A stretch of 64,000 bases of DNA, taken from assembly GCF_025643255.1 (NCBI RefSeq), contig NZ_CP087112.1:992001-1056000 (forward strand), written 5' to 3'. Source of the DNA: Halomonas sp. 7T (GTDB lineage Bacteria > Pseudomonadota > Gammaproteobacteria > Pseudomonadales > Halomonadaceae). The notes under the pieces are model-generated. The model saw only the letters and a program-made list of their open reading frames with translations. It searched no databases and was not told where the DNA came from. This document shows positions 1 to 10,053 of this stretch, piece by piece; positions within the stretch are counted from its first letter, which is position 1, and every line of letters starts with the position of its first letter. The translations under genes were made by a program, and so were the position numbers.

Positions 1-1
1 A

Positions 2-385
2 TATAACTTTGAACGTTTTGAAGCAGCTAAGTTGGTTCGTCTGGACGTGTTGATTAACGGCGATAAAGTTGACGCGCTGGCCGTTATTATCCACCGCGAC
101 CATGCGCATAGCCGCGGTCGGCTGCTAGTGGAAAAAATGAAAGAGCTGATTCCACGCCAAATGTTTGATGTGGCTATTCAAGCGGCCATTGGTGGCCAGG
201 TTGTCGCGCGTTCAACGGTGAAAGCGCTGCGTAAAAACGTGACGGCCAAATGTTACGGCGGTGATGTCAGCCGTAAGAAAAAGCTCTTGGAAAAACAGAA
301 GGCCGGTAAGAAACGGATGAAACAGGTGGGGCGTGTTGAAATTCCCCAGGATGCCTTCCTTGCTGTGCTCAAGGTAAACGACTAG
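2..385 (+). CDS. lepA: Elongation factor 4 (LepA), C-terminal end, cut by the window edge
   Basis: The reading frame is open from base 2, with codons [10 protein letters not shown] before the first possible internal start, so this is the 3' end of a gene that begins outside the window. The residues [17 protein letters not shown] and the ending [14 protein letters not shown] are the conserved LepA-specific C-terminal domain, which in the ribosome-bound factor reaches toward the peptidyl-transferase centre. LepA is a translational GTPase that acts on stalled or mistranslocated ribosomes; the GTPase domain itself is not visible here. lepB starts 15 bases after the stop, the usual gammaproteobacterial lepA-lepB order, which suggests one transcript. 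Identity is secure from the tail sequence and the neighbours. Confidence 0.95.
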   Translation, partial: YNFERFEAAKLVRLDVLINGDKVDALAVIIHRDHAHSRGRLLVEKMKELIPRQMFDVAIQAAIGGQVVARSTVKALRKNVTAKCYGGDVSRKKKLLEKQKAGKKRMKQVGRVEIPQDAFLAVLKVND

Positions 386-400
386 GGATACTTACCCCCC

Positions 401-1204
401 ATGGATTTTTCATTACTACTGGTGTTGGCGGTCGCAATCTCCGGCGTTATTTATCTACTGGATGTGCTGCTACTCAAACCCAAGCGTCGCCAGCGCTTTG
501 AAGCAGCCGAAGCCAATGCGGGAGATGGCTTAGATGCCGTTACCAGTGAAAAGCTGCTTAAAGAACCTTGGCCGGTCGATTATGCGCGGTCGTTTTTCCC
601 CGTGCTTTTGGTAGTGCTGGTGGTGCGCAGCTTCGTTGTTGAGCCATTTCAGATTCCCTCTGGCTCAATGAAGCCTACGCTGGAAGTGGGTGATTTTATT
701 CTCGTGAATAAATTCGCCTATGGTCTGCGCCTCCCCGTTGTGCATAACCGCTTTTTAGAGGTGGATGACCCCGAACGGGGCGATGTGATGGTGTTTCGTT
801 TCCCCGACGAACCCTCCGTCAATTTTATTAAGCGCGTTGTCGGGTTGCCTGGCGACACTATTCGTTATGAGGGCAAGCAGCTATATATTAATGGTGAGCG
901 GGTCAACAAAGCGCTGATTGAAGAGGGGCCTGAGGACTCTCCCCAGCAGCTCCTGTTAGAAGAGCGGCTGGGTGGCGTTAGCCACTATATTTATAATAAC
1001 CCCCGTGATCCTGGCCCGCAAATGCGGGAGATAAGGGTGCCCGAGGGCCACTATTTTACTATGGGTGATAACCGCGATCACTCCAATGACAGCCGCTATT
1101 GGGGCTTTGTGCCGGAAGAGAACATCGTAGGGCGCGCCTTTGCGGTATGGATGCATTGGGATGGTGGCCTGCCCAGTTTTACGAGCGTGCGTCGTATTGA
1201 GTGA
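401..1204 (+). CDS. lepB: Signal peptidase I
   Basis: Membrane serine protease that removes signal peptides from exported proteins at the periplasmic face. The 267-residue product has two N-terminal membrane segments (about residues 3-25 and 64-80). Family boxes follow: SGSMKPTL with catalytic Ser89, KRVVGLPGD with the general-base Lys144, and GDNRDHSNDSRYWG at about 222-235. Length is slightly below the E. coli enzyme (324), because the periplasmic beta-domain is shorter. It lies between lepA and rnc as in many gammaproteobacteria. The ATG start is chosen because it puts the first hydrophobic segment at the N terminus. No missing key residue was seen. Confidence 0.96.
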   Translation: MDFSLLLVLAVAISGVIYLLDVLLLKPKRRQRFEAAEANAGDGLDAVTSEKLLKEPWPVDYARSFFPVLLVVLVVRSFVVEPFQIPSGSMKPTLEVGDFILVNKFAYGLRLPVVHNRFLEVDDPERGDVMVFRFPDEPSVNFIKRVVGLPGDTIRYEGKQLYINGERVNKALIEEGPEDSPQQLLLEERLGGVSHYIYNNPRDPGPQMREIRVPEGHYFTMGDNRDHSNDSRYWGFVPEENIVGRAFAVWMHWDGGLPSFTSVRRIE

Positions 1205-1212
1205 CGCTGTAT

Positions 1213-1253
1213 GTGTTGCAAACCCGTTATGTTGCAAATCGATTATGTTGCAA
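1213..1253 (+). repeat. Three copies of a 9-bp direct repeat in the lepB-rnc gap
   Basis: The 96-base lepB-rnc gap holds three copies of [AG]TGTTGCAA at 1213, 1229 and 1245, spaced exactly 16 bases apart; the last two share a longer core TTATGTTGCAA. No open reading frame covers them. Sixteen-base spacing is neither a whole helical turn nor a known regulator layout, so this may be simple slippage or a protein-binding array. Function unknown. Confidence 0.6.
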
Positions 1254-1300
1254 GTTGATAGTGTGGTTATCTTAGTTAACGTCAATGACGTAGGAGCACT

Positions 1301-1993
1301 GTGAGTAATTCCTTAACCGCTTTTTGCCGACGAATCGGCCATACCTTTGGCGATCACTCGCTGTTGGAGCTGGCCATGACGCACCGCAGCTACGGTGGTC
1401 GTAACAATGAGCGCCTGGAATTTTTGGGTGACTCTATCGTCAACTTCGTAATTGCTGAGGCGCTGTTTCAACGCTTTCCACAAGCTAGAGAGGGGCAGTT
1501 ATCGCGCCTGCGAGCCCGCCTTGTGAAAGGTCAAACCCTGGCAGAGCTGGCCCGAGAAATGGCCTTTGGCGAGTGTTTGCGGCTTGGTTCCGGTGAAATG
1601 AAAAGCGGCGGCCACCGCCGTGAATCTATCTTAGCCGATGCCGTTGAGGCCGTTATCGGCGCGATCTATCTTGATGCGGGTATGGATGCAGTGCGCGAGC
1701 GTGTCATGGCCTGGTATGCCGAACGGCTAGAGAATATTTCGTTGCAAGATACCCAAAAAGATCCGAAAACACGCTTGCAAGAGTTTTTGCAGTCGCGCCA
1801 AGCGGCGCTACCGCGCTATGAAGTGGTCTCTGTAAAGGGAGAGGCGCATGCCCAGACCTTTACCGTGGAGTGCTACATTGATTTGTTGAGCGAGCATACC
1901 ACCGGTAAAGGCCCCAGCCGCCGTCATGCTGAACAGCAAGCAGCTGAAGAAGCCCTTTCCTACCTTGAAAAACATCCTGGAGATAAATCATGA
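1301..1993 (+). CDS. rnc: Ribonuclease III
   Basis: Double-strand-specific endoribonuclease for rRNA precursor and mRNA processing. The 230-residue product has the signature NERLEFLGD at residues 36-44, with catalytic Glu40 and Asp44, and the second acidic patch in [19 protein letters not shown] double-stranded-RNA-binding domain follows from about residue 155 ([15 protein letters not shown] to the C terminus). The start is GTG, supported by the TAGGAGC ribosome site 7 bases upstream. The stop overlaps the start of era by four bases (ATGA), a classic translationally coupled rnc-era pair. Confidence 0.97.
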   Translation: MSNSLTAFCRRIGHTFGDHSLLELAMTHRSYGGRNNERLEFLGDSIVNFVIAEALFQRFPQAREGQLSRLRARLVKGQTLAELAREMAFGECLRLGSGEMKSGGHRRESILADAVEAVIGAIYLDAGMDAVRERVMAWYAERLENISLQDTQKDPKTRLQEFLQSRQAALPRYEVVSVKGEAHAQTFTVECYIDLLSEHTTGKGPSRRHAEQQAAEEALSYLEKHPGDKS

Positions 1994-2889
1994 GCCAAAC
2001 CTGCGGATTCGTGGCCATCGTTGGTCGGCCCAACGTAGGCAAATCAACCCTCATGAATCGCATTCTAGGGCAAAAGATCTCCATCACCTCGCGGCGGCCG
2101 CAAACCACGCGCCACCAGGTCATGGGGATTAAAACGGTTGATGAGACCCAGTTTATTTACGTTGATACGCCGGGCATGCACATCATGTCCAAAGACCGCA
2201 ATAAGGCTATCAACCGCTTTATGAACCAGGCGGCCACCCAGGCGCTGCGTGATGTCGACTGCGTTGTGTTTATTATCGACCGCACCCGCTGGACCGAAGA
2301 GGATCAGGCGGTATTAAAGCGTTTAGAGCACGTGAAGGCGCCGGTGATTCTAGCGGTCAATAAAGTGGATCGCCTCACGGATAAGAGCGATCTACTCCCG
2401 TGGTTGGCTGAAGTAGGCGCCCGCCGTGAGTTTGCGGCAGTGGTACCCATTTCTGCCAAGCACGGTACCCAAGTGGATACGCTGGAAGAAGAAGTAGCTA
2501 AACATCTGCCAGAAAGTATTCACTTTTTCCCTGAAGACCAAATCACCGACAAAAGCCTGCGCTTTATGGCCGCTGAGCTGGTGCGTGAAAAAGTGATGCG
2601 TCAGTTGGGAGATGAGCTGCCGTATCAAATGACGGTGGAAATTGAAGAGTTTCGTGAGACCGAGCGCGTTACCCACATTAGCGCGCTGATTCTCGTTGAG
2701 CGCCAGGGGCAGAAGGTCATCCTGATCGGCGAAAACGGCGACCGGATAAAGAGCATTGGCCGCGAAGCACGTCTAGATATGGAGCGAGCGCTTGGCACCA
2801 AGGTAATGCTGAACCTGTGGGTGAAAGTGAAACGCGGCTGGTCAGATGATGAACGCGCATTGAAAAGTCTGGGTTACGACCTCGATTGA
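1990..2889 (+). CDS. era: GTPase Era, ribosome assembly
   Basis: Essential GTPase that binds the 3' end of 16S rRNA during 30S assembly. The G motifs are present: GRPNVGKST (residues 12-20), DTPG (59-62), NKVD (124-127) and SAKHG. A C-terminal KH RNA-binding domain occupies roughly residues 205-299, including [18 protein letters not shown]. At 299 residues it is the standard Era length. Its ATG overlaps the rnc stop, and recO follows within 10 bases, so rnc-era-recO is a compact operon. Confidence 0.97.
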   Translation: MSQTCGFVAIVGRPNVGKSTLMNRILGQKISITSRRPQTTRHQVMGIKTVDETQFIYVDTPGMHIMSKDRNKAINRFMNQAATQALRDVDCVVFIIDRTRWTEEDQAVLKRLEHVKAPVILAVNKVDRLTDKSDLLPWLAEVGARREFAAVVPISAKHGTQVDTLEEEVAKHLPESIHFFPEDQITDKSLRFMAAELVREKVMRQLGDELPYQMTVEIEEFRETERVTHISALILVERQGQKVILIGENGDRIKSIGREARLDMERALGTKVMLNLWVKVKRGWSDDERALKSLGYDLD

Positions 2890-2897
2890 GGGCTGTA

Positions 2898-3590
2898 ATG
2901 TCGGCAGAACCCGCGTTTTTACTGCATCGCAGGGCGTACCGCGAAACCAGTGCGCTGGTCGATCTGCTAACGCTCAACCATGGGCGTATTCGAGCTGTTG
3001 CCCACGGGGGGCAGCGGCCCGGCTCCAAGTCTCGACAGCGTCTACAGCCGTTTACACCGCTATTTGTAGCCTGGCGGGGCGAACAGGAACTCAAACGGTT
3101 AACTCTGATGGAGTCCCGTGGTCATACTGCGCTGCTAGCAGGCGAGGGGCTACTTTGTGGCCTTTATGCCAACGAAATTGCGACGCGACTACTCCCTCTG
3201 GAACTCAGCGCTCAGGAAGTGTTTGCTTACTACAGCGCCTTGCTAGAAGCCCTGCCGATGCCCGCTGATCGTGCCCTCGGCTTGCGCAGATTTGAGTGGG
3301 CGTTATTGGAAGTGTTAGAGGCGACACCACGCTTCTGTTGCCCAGACGGTAGCCCGCTTGACCCACAAACCTGCTACCGGTTTGATGCATTAAGCCGCGC
3401 TTTTTTACCTGCTGAACCGGGGATTGAAGGCCGCACCCTGCGTTACATTGAACAGGGCGATTGGCAGTCCACGGGATTAGCCAGTGCTTTAAAAGCGGTC
3501 ATGCGGGCAGCGCTTGCGCCTCATTTGGGCGCAACCGCATTACGCTCCCGTGAGCTGATGCTCGATTTAGCCCGTCGTCGACAGCGTTAA
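2898..3590 (+). CDS. recO: DNA repair protein RecO
   Basis: RecO anneals single strands and loads RecA with RecR in the RecF recombination pathway. The product (230 residues) opens with the family pattern [20 protein letters not shown], the beginning of the N-terminal OB fold, and contains a helical domain around [14 protein letters not shown]. The start at 2898 is preferred over an in-frame TTG 12 bases upstream because GAGGG lies 6 bases before the ATG, inside the end of era. Direct downstream position from era matches the common era-recO-pdxJ order. The C-terminal half is divergent, as is usual for RecO; the zinc cysteines found in some homologues are incomplete here. Confidence 0.94.
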   Translation: MSAEPAFLLHRRAYRETSALVDLLTLNHGRIRAVAHGGQRPGSKSRQRLQPFTPLFVAWRGEQELKRLTLMESRGHTALLAGEGLLCGLYANEIATRLLPLELSAQEVFAYYSALLEALPMPADRALGLRRFEWALLEVLEATPRFCCPDGSPLDPQTCYRFDALSRAFLPAEPGIEGRTLRYIEQGDWQSTGLASALKAVMRAALAPHLGATALRSRELMLDLARRRQR

Positions 3591-3652
3591 GCCCTGGTTT
3601 CAGGCAGTACTCAGTGACGAAATACTCTGCTGTTCATTATTGGAGACACGTT

Positions 3653-4459
3653 ATGCACCCCCCGCGTATTTTATTGGGCGTAAATATTGATCACATTGCG
3701 ACGCTGCGCCAAGCGCGAGGTACTCGCTACCCAGATCCGGTTCAGGCAGCGCTGCTCGCCGAAGAGGCAGGGGCAGACGGTATTACCGTCCATTTACGTG
3801 AAGATCGGCGGCATATCCAACCTAGGGATGTTCGTATATTGGCCGAAGTGCTTAATACACGAATGAATTTAGAGATGGCCGTCACCGAAGAGATGCTGGC
3901 GCTAGCTGAAGAGATACGCCCTAGGCACGTCTGTTTAGTGCCCGAAAAGCGTGAAGAACTCACCACCGAGGGTGGCCTAGACGTGGTAGGTGGGTTTGAT
4001 CAAATTGCCGCAGCCTGCCAGCGTCTTAAGGCAGTAGGCTGTGATGTGTCTCTCTTTATTGATCCTGATGAGGCGCAGATCGACGCTGCCGTTCGTGCGG
4101 GGGCGCCGACGATTGAGTTACACACCGGTGCCTATGCAGAGGCAACGCCAGGCAGTGTTGAAGCAAACGTTGAGTATGACCGCCTTAGCGCAGCGGCAGT
4201 CCACGCCGTTTCGTTAGGATTGGTCGTCAATGCCGGGCATGGCCTGCACTACCATAATGTTGAAGCCATTGCGGCGCTTCCCGGTGTTAACGAGTTGAAC
4301 ATTGGGCATGCGATTATTGCTAGAGCGCTGTTTGTGGGGCTAAAAGAGGCCGTACAAGAGATGAAGCGCTTAATCATCGCAGGTCAAGAAGCAGGCTTAA
4401 TGGCGGCGTTAGATGCCCATGACCACGACCATCAACACAGCGGCTGTTGTGGGCATTGA
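3653..4459 (+). CDS. pdxJ: Pyridoxine 5'-phosphate synthase with a His-rich tail
   Basis: Condenses 1-deoxyxylulose 5-phosphate with 3-amino-2-oxopropyl phosphate to give pyridoxine 5'-phosphate in vitamin B6 synthesis. The TIM-barrel landmarks are [16 protein letters not shown] near the N terminus, [23 protein letters not shown], and [10 protein letters not shown] near the C terminus. The start at 3653 has TGGAGACA upstream; an in-frame upstream start would add 13 unrelated residues. The product is 268 residues, about 25 longer than typical PdxJ, and the extra part ends [13 protein letters not shown], a histidine/cysteine-rich tail of metal-binding type outside the barrel. acpS follows after 23 bases, the usual pdxJ-acpS pair. 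Confidence 0.96.
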   Translation: MHPPRILLGVNIDHIATLRQARGTRYPDPVQAALLAEEAGADGITVHLREDRRHIQPRDVRILAEVLNTRMNLEMAVTEEMLALAEEIRPRHVCLVPEKREELTTEGGLDVVGGFDQIAAACQRLKAVGCDVSLFIDPDEAQIDAAVRAGAPTIELHTGAYAEATPGSVEANVEYDRLSAAAVHAVSLGLVVNAGHGLHYHNVEAIAALPGVNELNIGHAIIARALFVGLKEAVQEMKRLIIAGQEAGLMAALDAHDHDHQHSGCCGH

Positions 4460-4482
4460 GCGATGAGCATGGGTGTTAATCA

Positions 4483-4860
4483 GTGATTGTGGGTATTGGC
4501 TCTGATATCGCGCGGGTAGAACGCTTTGCTCGCGCTATTCAGCGGCATGGGCCGCGCTTTGCCGCGCGTATTCTAGGGCCTCAAGAGCAAGCCGTATGGC
4601 GTCAAAAAGGCGAACCGGAGGCCTATTTAGCAAAGCGGTTTGCTGCCAAAGAAGCCTTTGTTAAAGCGCTTGGTCTAGGTCTGCGAAGCGGAATGCGATG
4701 GAGCGATATCCAAGTCGTCAATGATGCCTTGGGTAAGCCAAGCTTCATGCTCAGCGGAGAAGCGCAGCGCCTCTTTCAAGCTACCGGCGCATCGTCTGCC
4801 CATGTAACGCTTAGCGATGAGGCAGACTACGCGGTGGCGTTTGTGATCCTTGAGGCCTAG
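4483..4860 (+). CDS. acpS: Holo-[acyl-carrier-protein] synthase
   Basis: Transfers 4'-phosphopantetheine from CoA to Ser of apo-acyl carrier protein. The 125-residue product has both AcpS motifs: IVGIGSDIARVERF with the metal-binding Asp8 at the N terminus, and KRFAAKEAFVKALG with the conserved Glu. The start is GTG; no ATG lies in a suitable position and the motif begins two codons later. It follows pdxJ closely and ends one base before the stop of the convergent barA gene, so the two transcripts meet with no space for a terminator between them. Confidence 0.95.
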   Translation: MIVGIGSDIARVERFARAIQRHGPRFAARILGPQEQAVWRQKGEPEAYLAKRFAAKEAFVKALGLGLRSGMRWSDIQVVNDALGKPSFMLSGEAQRLFQATGASSAHVTLSDEADYAVAFVILEA

Positions 4861-7560
4861 TTAAGGATTCACCAGCGAAACGCGCTGGGCCTGTAGCCGC
4901 GCCATGGCGTCATAGAGCTCATTAAGCAGGCTCTCAGCGTTATGTAAACCGCTGGTGCGAAGACGTGTCTCTAAACTTTCCACTAAAAGTGCTAGCTCCG
5001 GGGCGCCGCAGTAACGGCTAGCGCCGTTTAAACTATGCACCCAGTCCAGCAGCGTCGTTAAATCTTGTGCGTCGTAGGCGCTGCGCATCTGCCGTTGACT
5101 TTCCGATAAGCTATCAATTAAGCGCTTGAGCTGCTCGCGCGCGAGATGCGCTTTACCCCCGGCTAGGCGTGTGCCTAACACTAAATCAATAACGGGTAGC
5201 TTGTCTGGAGCAGAGGGCAGCGTTTGTGAGGCTCCCGCGTCAATAAACGTTTTCTGTGCGGGGGGCGCAACGCCTAAAAAGCGCTGTAAGAGTTGCTGAA
5301 GCTGCGCTTCGTCCACTGGCTTGATCAGTACATCGTCTAGCCCCTCTGTTAGCCATTGCTGTCGCTCGCTGCCAAGGGCATGAGCCGTGACCGCAACAAT
5401 CGGGCAGCGGGCCCAGCTATTGCTCATACGACGCAGTGCCTGAGTCGTTTGCACGCCATCCATTCCAGGCATGCGAATATCCATCAATACTAAATCAGCC
5501 GTTGTCTGCTGGGCGTATTCCAGCGCCTCCTGGCCGCTTGCGGCCAGCGCAATCGTCATATGCTCGTTCTCAAGCATAGCTTTTAAAAGCTCACGGTTGG
5601 GTGCGTTGTCATCCACGATAAGAATGTTGAGTGACGATGAGGGCAGCGTACGAGCCGGTGCTGGAGAGGTAATTTGCAGTGGTTGGCTGGGTTGCAAAAG
5701 CTGTTTAACGGTGGTGACGAGCTGGGCGCGGGTAAAGGGTTTACACAGCATTTCACCGCCGTTTGGCAACACCCATTGTGGTAAATCTAGGCTGGTCGTG
5801 TTGGCCAGTATTAGCGTTGGGCACGGCGTTTCGGCAATAATAGATTGCCAGTACGTTTTGCGATCACCGGTAAAGTCTTCAGCTTCCAGCCCTAAAATGA
5901 TCAGCTCTTCGTTTCCAGCTTCGATAAACGTCACTGGGCTAGCTCCCCACCGCTCCAGCAGGTGCTCAAGCACGTGACGAGTAGCGAGATGGGGCTCATG
6001 GATACGTATGGTGGGGTTCGCCAAGGCTATTTCAGGCTGCCGCTCATCGGCTAAATGTGCCAACAAAGGAAGCGTAAACGAGAAAGTAGCGCCGTGGCCC
6101 AGCTCACTATTGACACTAATAGTCCCTCCCATGCGCTCAATCAGCTGCCGACAGATCGTTAGCCCAAGTCCGCTGCCGCCAAATTGACGCGAATGGCTAG
6201 GTTCAGCCTGTGAAAACGCACTAAATAACTGTTTTTGCTGCTCTTCACTTAAGCCCATGCCGGTATCGCTGACGCTAATATTCAGCACCACATGCTGGCC
6301 TTCCTGGGTATCCAGCATCACCCGAACAATCACTTCGCCTTTCGTGGTGAATTTTAAAGCATTGCTAATCAGGTTGCTGAGCACTTGATGGATACGGAGT
6401 GGATCACCGCAGAGCGGCGTCGGCACGTCATCGTAAACCATCGCGACCAGATGAAGCCGCTTGCGCTGAGCCTCTGGGGCGTATAACCCAACGACTTCAT
6501 CAACCAGCGCAACGACATCAACCTCCACCTCTTCTAGAGTCAGTCGGTCAGCCTCCAGCTTTGAGAAATCGAGCACATCATTAACCAGCATGAGCAGGTT
6601 GTCGCATGCTCGGTGAACGTGCTCTAGCCACTCCTGTTGGCGGGCATCCAGCGTTGAACGGCCCAGCAAACGGCAAAAACCGATGATGCCATTGAGCGGC
6701 GTGCGGATTTCATGGCTCATATTGGCTAAAAACTCTGATTTCACCGCGTTGGCGCGTAGGGCGCTGCGATGGGCAAGGTCCAGCTTAATATTTTGCTCTT
6801 CGATGGTCTCCATCGACTCTTGAAGTTCACTGGTGGCTTGCTCGATCTGCTCTTGCATATCCTGCTGGGCCTGTTGAAAGTGCTCAGCCAGGCTATTGAT
6901 ATGGCGGGTCAGCTGTTTAAGTTCGTTGGGTTTTGCCTCGCTTAAATACAGCCGATAATCTCCGCGCGATAAACGGTAAAGCGCTTGATTGGCTTCTTCG
7001 ATGGGACGGGTGGTATAACGGCTAATGGCATAGGCGATCAAAAAAAGCAGTAAGCCCAGCAACATGCCGCCTAAACTTAAACTGGCTATGTTCTTGTAGC
7101 GCTCTAAGGTGAGCGCCCGTGTTTCCATCTCAGCTTCCAGCCAGCCGGTGCTTGAGCGGTTTGTGACACTGCTTGAAAGTGCAACGAGAGGCACCTGCAG
7201 CCGTAAAACATCGTCTTCCTGAGTGACGGAGGTAGCCTCCGGCGCATGTAGTCGCGGAGGGAGAGGCATCGTGCGGCCGAGCACTAAAAGACGATTGCCT
7301 TGTTCATCAAATAGCGTCACGGCGCGCAAACCGCGGTGTTCTAGCAGCTGCCTGGCAATAGCTTCAAGGCGCTGGAGATCGCCATCAATCATTGCATTGC
7401 CCAGGCTTGGGGCTGTCAGTTCGCCAGCGCTCACCAAGCGCTCTTTGAGTACCTCACGGCCTGTTAGCTCACTCTGAACCACAAGCAAAATGGCCATAGA
7501 CGCATAGACCAGTAGAGGCAGGCCCAGTAAGGCAAACAGTAAGCGCGTGTTCAAAGACAT
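4861..7560 (-). CDS. barA: Hybrid sensor histidine kinase BarA/GacS
   Basis: Tripartite sensor kinase that by homology phosphorylates the UvrY/GacA regulator and so controls Csr/Rsm small RNAs. In the 899-residue product: membrane segments at about 5-28 and 158-179 flank a periplasmic sensor, then HAMP and a coiled linker, HisKA with [16 protein letters not shown] (His283), HATPase boxes [15 protein letters not shown] and GGSGLGLT, a degenerate receiver-like stretch, a true receiver with VDDN, Asp694 in [11 protein letters not shown] and Lys747, and an HPt domain with His842 in [11 protein letters not shown]. The ATG at 7560 is preferred; a GTG at 7611 would add 17 polar residues. It is divergent from cysM-rlmD-relA, as barA is from rlmD-relA in enterics. 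Confidence 0.94.
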   Translation of the reverse strand: MSLNTRLLFALLGLPLLVYASMAILLVVQSELTGREVLKERLVSAGELTAPSLGNAMIDGDLQRLEAIARQLLEHRGLRAVTLFDEQGNRLLVLGRTMPLPPRLHAPEATSVTQEDDVLRLQVPLVALSSSVTNRSSTGWLEAEMETRALTLERYKNIASLSLGGMLLGLLLFLIAYAISRYTTRPIEEANQALYRLSRGDYRLYLSEAKPNELKQLTRHINSLAEHFQQAQQDMQEQIEQATSELQESMETIEEQNIKLDLAHRSALRANAVKSEFLANMSHEIRTPLNGIIGFCRLLGRSTLDARQQEWLEHVHRACDNLLMLVNDVLDFSKLEADRLTLEEVEVDVVALVDEVVGLYAPEAQRKRLHLVAMVYDDVPTPLCGDPLRIHQVLSNLISNALKFTTKGEVIVRVMLDTQEGQHVVLNISVSDTGMGLSEEQQKQLFSAFSQAEPSHSRQFGGSGLGLTICRQLIERMGGTISVNSELGHGATFSFTLPLLAHLADERQPEIALANPTIRIHEPHLATRHVLEHLLERWGASPVTFIEAGNEELIILGLEAEDFTGDRKTYWQSIIAETPCPTLILANTTSLDLPQWVLPNGGEMLCKPFTRAQLVTTVKQLLQPSQPLQITSPAPARTLPSSSLNILIVDDNAPNRELLKAMLENEHMTIALAASGQEALEYAQQTTADLVLMDIRMPGMDGVQTTQALRRMSNSWARCPIVAVTAHALGSERQQWLTEGLDDVLIKPVDEAQLQQLLQRFLGVAPPAQKTFIDAGASQTLPSAPDKLPVIDLVLGTRLAGGKAHLAREQLKRLIDSLSESQRQMRSAYDAQDLTTLLDWVHSLNGASRYCGAPELALLVESLETRLRTSGLHNAESLLNELYDAMARLQAQRVSLVNP

Positions 7561-7591
7561 GTAAGAAGCTCGTTGATTCAATGAGGTTACC

Positions 7592-7620
7592 TGTCCAGTC
7601 ACAGACAGCACCGATATAAT
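7592..7620 (+). promoter_or_regulatory. Candidate promoter for cysM-rlmD-relA-mazG
   Basis: A perfect TATAAT lies at 7615-7620, 31 bases before the cysM ATG. A weak -35-like TGTCCA sits 17 bases upstream at 7592-7597. It lies in the barA/cysM divergent region and points into the cysM operon. The -10 is exact, the -35 poor, so an activator or a different -35 is possible. Seen by eye only. Confidence 0.45.
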
Positions 7621-7651
7621 GCAGCATAACGGTTACGATAAGGAACGTATG

Positions 7652-8548
7652 ATGAATTATCCCACGTTAGAAGATGTGGTTGGCAACACGCCACTTGTGC
7701 GCCTAAAGCGCATTACCGCTGGCCGCAACAATACGCTGCTCGCGAAGCTGGAAGGTAATAACCCTGCAGGCTCGGTTAAAGACCGCCCAGCGCTTTCGAT
7801 GCTAAGTGAAGCCGAAGCACGTGGGGAAATTACACCGGGCGATACGTTAATTGAGGCAACCTCGGGTAATACAGGCATAGCGCTGGCCATGGCCGCCGCC
7901 ATCAAGGGGTATAACATGACCCTCATCATGCCTGAAAATGCCTCAGCCGAGCGTAAGCAGGCCATGGCGGCTTATGGGGCTAAGCTGATCTCCGCCAGTA
8001 GAGAAGGCGGCATGGAGGAGGCGCGTGACATCGCCGATGCAATGATCGCCAGAGGCGAAGGCAAGCCGCTTAATCAGTTTGCCAACCCGGATAACCCGCT
8101 TGCTCACTATCGGACGACGGGGCCTGAAGTGTGGCGCCAAACCGGCGGTGAGGTGACGCACTTTGTCAGTTCCATGGGCACCACTGGAACGATTATGGGG
8201 GTGTCGCGCTACCTTAAAGAGCAGAACAACGCGATTCAGATCGTAGGCCTGCAGCCCGCTGACGGCGCCAGCATTCCCGGTATTCGCCGCTGGCCACAGG
8301 AGTATTTGCCCGCGATTTTTGAGGCGCCCCGCGTCGACGTCACGCTAGACATCGGCCAGCAAGAAGCCGAAGCGCACATGCGCCGTTTAGCCCGTGAAGA
8401 GGGGATTCTGGCCGGTGTTTCATCTGGCGGTTGCTTGGCGGGTGCGCTGCGCATTGCGGAACAAACGGAAAATGCCGTTATTGTGTTTATTGTTTGCGAC
8501 CGTGGCGACCGTTATCTCTCAACAGGCCTGTTTGCCCCGGAGGTATAG
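7652..8548 (+). CDS. cysM: Cysteine synthase B (O-acetylserine sulfhydrylase)
   Basis: PLP enzyme that makes cysteine from O-acetylserine and sulfide or thiosulfate. The product (298 residues) shows the PLP-lysine motif NPAGSVKDRPA, the substrate loop TSGNTGIALA, and the phosphate-cup region GTTGTIMGVSRYL. Its start region (YPTLEDVVGNTPLVRL) and length are of the CysM rather than CysK kind. The ATG at 7652 has AAGGA at 7640-7644 with 7-base spacing; ATG 7649 directly before it is possible. rlmD begins at the base after its stop, so the two are co-transcribed. Confidence 0.95.
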   Translation: MNYPTLEDVVGNTPLVRLKRITAGRNNTLLAKLEGNNPAGSVKDRPALSMLSEAEARGEITPGDTLIEATSGNTGIALAMAAAIKGYNMTLIMPENASAERKQAMAAYGAKLISASREGGMEEARDIADAMIARGEGKPLNQFANPDNPLAHYRTTGPEVWRQTGGEVTHFVSSMGTTGTIMGVSRYLKEQNNAIQIVGLQPADGASIPGIRRWPQEYLPAIFEAPRVDVTLDIGQQEAEAHMRRLAREEGILAGVSSGGCLAGALRIAEQTENAVIVFIVCDRGDRYLSTGLFAPEV

Positions 8549-9985
8549 ATGGCAATGTTGGGAAAACGGCGACCACCGCGTCCCGCCTCAGGGCACTCAG
8601 GCCTAGCGCGAAGCCCTGGCGCTAAAGCGCCGCCATCAGAGAGTGCGGCGAAAAGTGATGGTGCTGCGCCGCTGGTCATTGAACGCTTAGCTCATGACGG
8701 GCGGGGTGTTGCCCATAACGCTGCGGGCAAAACCGTGTTTGTCAGCCAAGCGCTGCCCGGCGAACAGGTCGTGGTAGGAGTGCACGTAACGCGTAAGCGC
8801 TTCGATGAAGCGCATATCAAAACGCAGCTCACCACATCCTCACAACGAGTGACTCCGCCATGCCCCCATTTTGGACAGTGCGGGGGCTGCGATTTACAGC
8901 ACCTTGATATCACTGCGCAGCGCGCCCACAAGCGTGAAGTAGTAACAGAGCTAATGGCTCGGCAGGGTATTACGCTCGACGCTGTCGCTGCGATTAACGG
9001 TAGCCGTGAAGGCTATCGGCGGCGAGCGCGATTAGGGGTTAAGGTCGACGGTAGTGGCAACGTGCTGCTTGGTTTTCGTGCGCCACACAGCCATCGACTG
9101 GTAGATATCCAGCAGTGCCATGTATTGGTGCCGCCGTTGCAGTCGTTAATCGCCCCTTTACGGCAACTGCTCGCTACGTTGGAGGCGCCACGCCTGGTGG
9201 GGCATATCGAACTTGTTGCCACCGAGAATGAAACGCTGATCTTGGTTCGACAATTAAAGGAGCATACCCAAGATCACAGCCGTTGGCGGCGCTTTGCAGA
9301 ACAGCAGCGGGTGCGTTTGGGTGCATGGGTAGGGCGTGACGCCCCAACCCTGCACTGGGTCGGTGCAGCGCCGCAATTGGTGGATTCGCTAACCCTCGCA
9401 GGGTGGGATAATGACCGAGGCGCGACGCAGTCAGAAGTGGTTCTGAATTTACACTTTTCGCCCGGTGATTTTCTGCAAGTAAACGCAGAGGTCAACCAAA
9501 AGATGGTGGCCCAGGTGGTGGCATGGCTAGCGCCTAAAAAGGGTCAGCCAGTGGTTGATCTGTTTGCCGGGATAGGCAACTTTAGCCTTCCCTTGGCAGC
9601 GGCAGGTGCCAAGGTTTATGCCGTCGAGGGCAATCCAGCGATGGTTGAACGTATTACGGCCAATGCCGACTATAATCAGCTGACCGTCGGTGCGCAGCAG
9701 GCAGATTTAAACGATGCTGCAACCGTAAACGCCTTGTTAAGCGAGCAGCCGATAGAAGCACTGGTGCTTGACCCACCCCGAAACGGGGCAGAGGTTATTT
9801 GCCAAGCCGTGGGCCGCCACAAGATCCCCAAGATCGCCTATATTTCTTGTGATCCGGCAACGCTTGCCCGAGATGCGGCACATCTTGTGCATGCAGGTTA
9901 CCGTATCAAGCAAGTAGCAGTAGCCGATATGTTCCTGCACACTGCACATATGGAAACGCTGATGCTGTTTGAATACGAGGGCTAG
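8549..9985 (+). CDS. rlmD: 23S rRNA (uracil-1939-C5)-methyltransferase
   Basis: SAM-dependent, iron-sulfur-containing enzyme that makes m5U1939 in 23S rRNA. Of 478 residues, the N-terminal part is a basic/Ala-rich extension followed by a TRAM RNA-binding domain (about 40-100). The [4Fe-4S] cysteines are Cys105, Cys111, Cys114 (CPHFGQCGGC) and probably Cys190. The Rossmann domain carries VVDLFAGIGNFSLPLA and the nucleophile motif YISCDPATLARD. GGAGG lies 5 bases before the ATG, inside the end of cysM. The rlmD-relA-mazG order is the same as in E. coli. Confidence 0.95.
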   Translation: MAMLGKRRPPRPASGHSGLARSPGAKAPPSESAAKSDGAAPLVIERLAHDGRGVAHNAAGKTVFVSQALPGEQVVVGVHVTRKRFDEAHIKTQLTTSSQRVTPPCPHFGQCGGCDLQHLDITAQRAHKREVVTELMARQGITLDAVAAINGSREGYRRRARLGVKVDGSGNVLLGFRAPHSHRLVDIQQCHVLVPPLQSLIAPLRQLLATLEAPRLVGHIELVATENETLILVRQLKEHTQDHSRWRRFAEQQRVRLGAWVGRDAPTLHWVGAAPQLVDSLTLAGWDNDRGATQSEVVLNLHFSPGDFLQVNAEVNQKMVAQVVAWLAPKKGQPVVDLFAGIGNFSLPLAAAGAKVYAVEGNPAMVERITANADYNQLTVGAQQADLNDAATVNALLSEQPIEALVLDPPRNGAEVICQAVGRHKIPKIAYISCDPATLARDAAHLVHAGYRIKQVAVADMFLHTAHMETLMLFEYEG

Positions 9986-10053
9986 GTTGCCCATTGCATC
10001 AAGCCTCGGTGGCGGCTCGGCGAAGGCCGTCACCCAGAAAGGATGATATTGCC

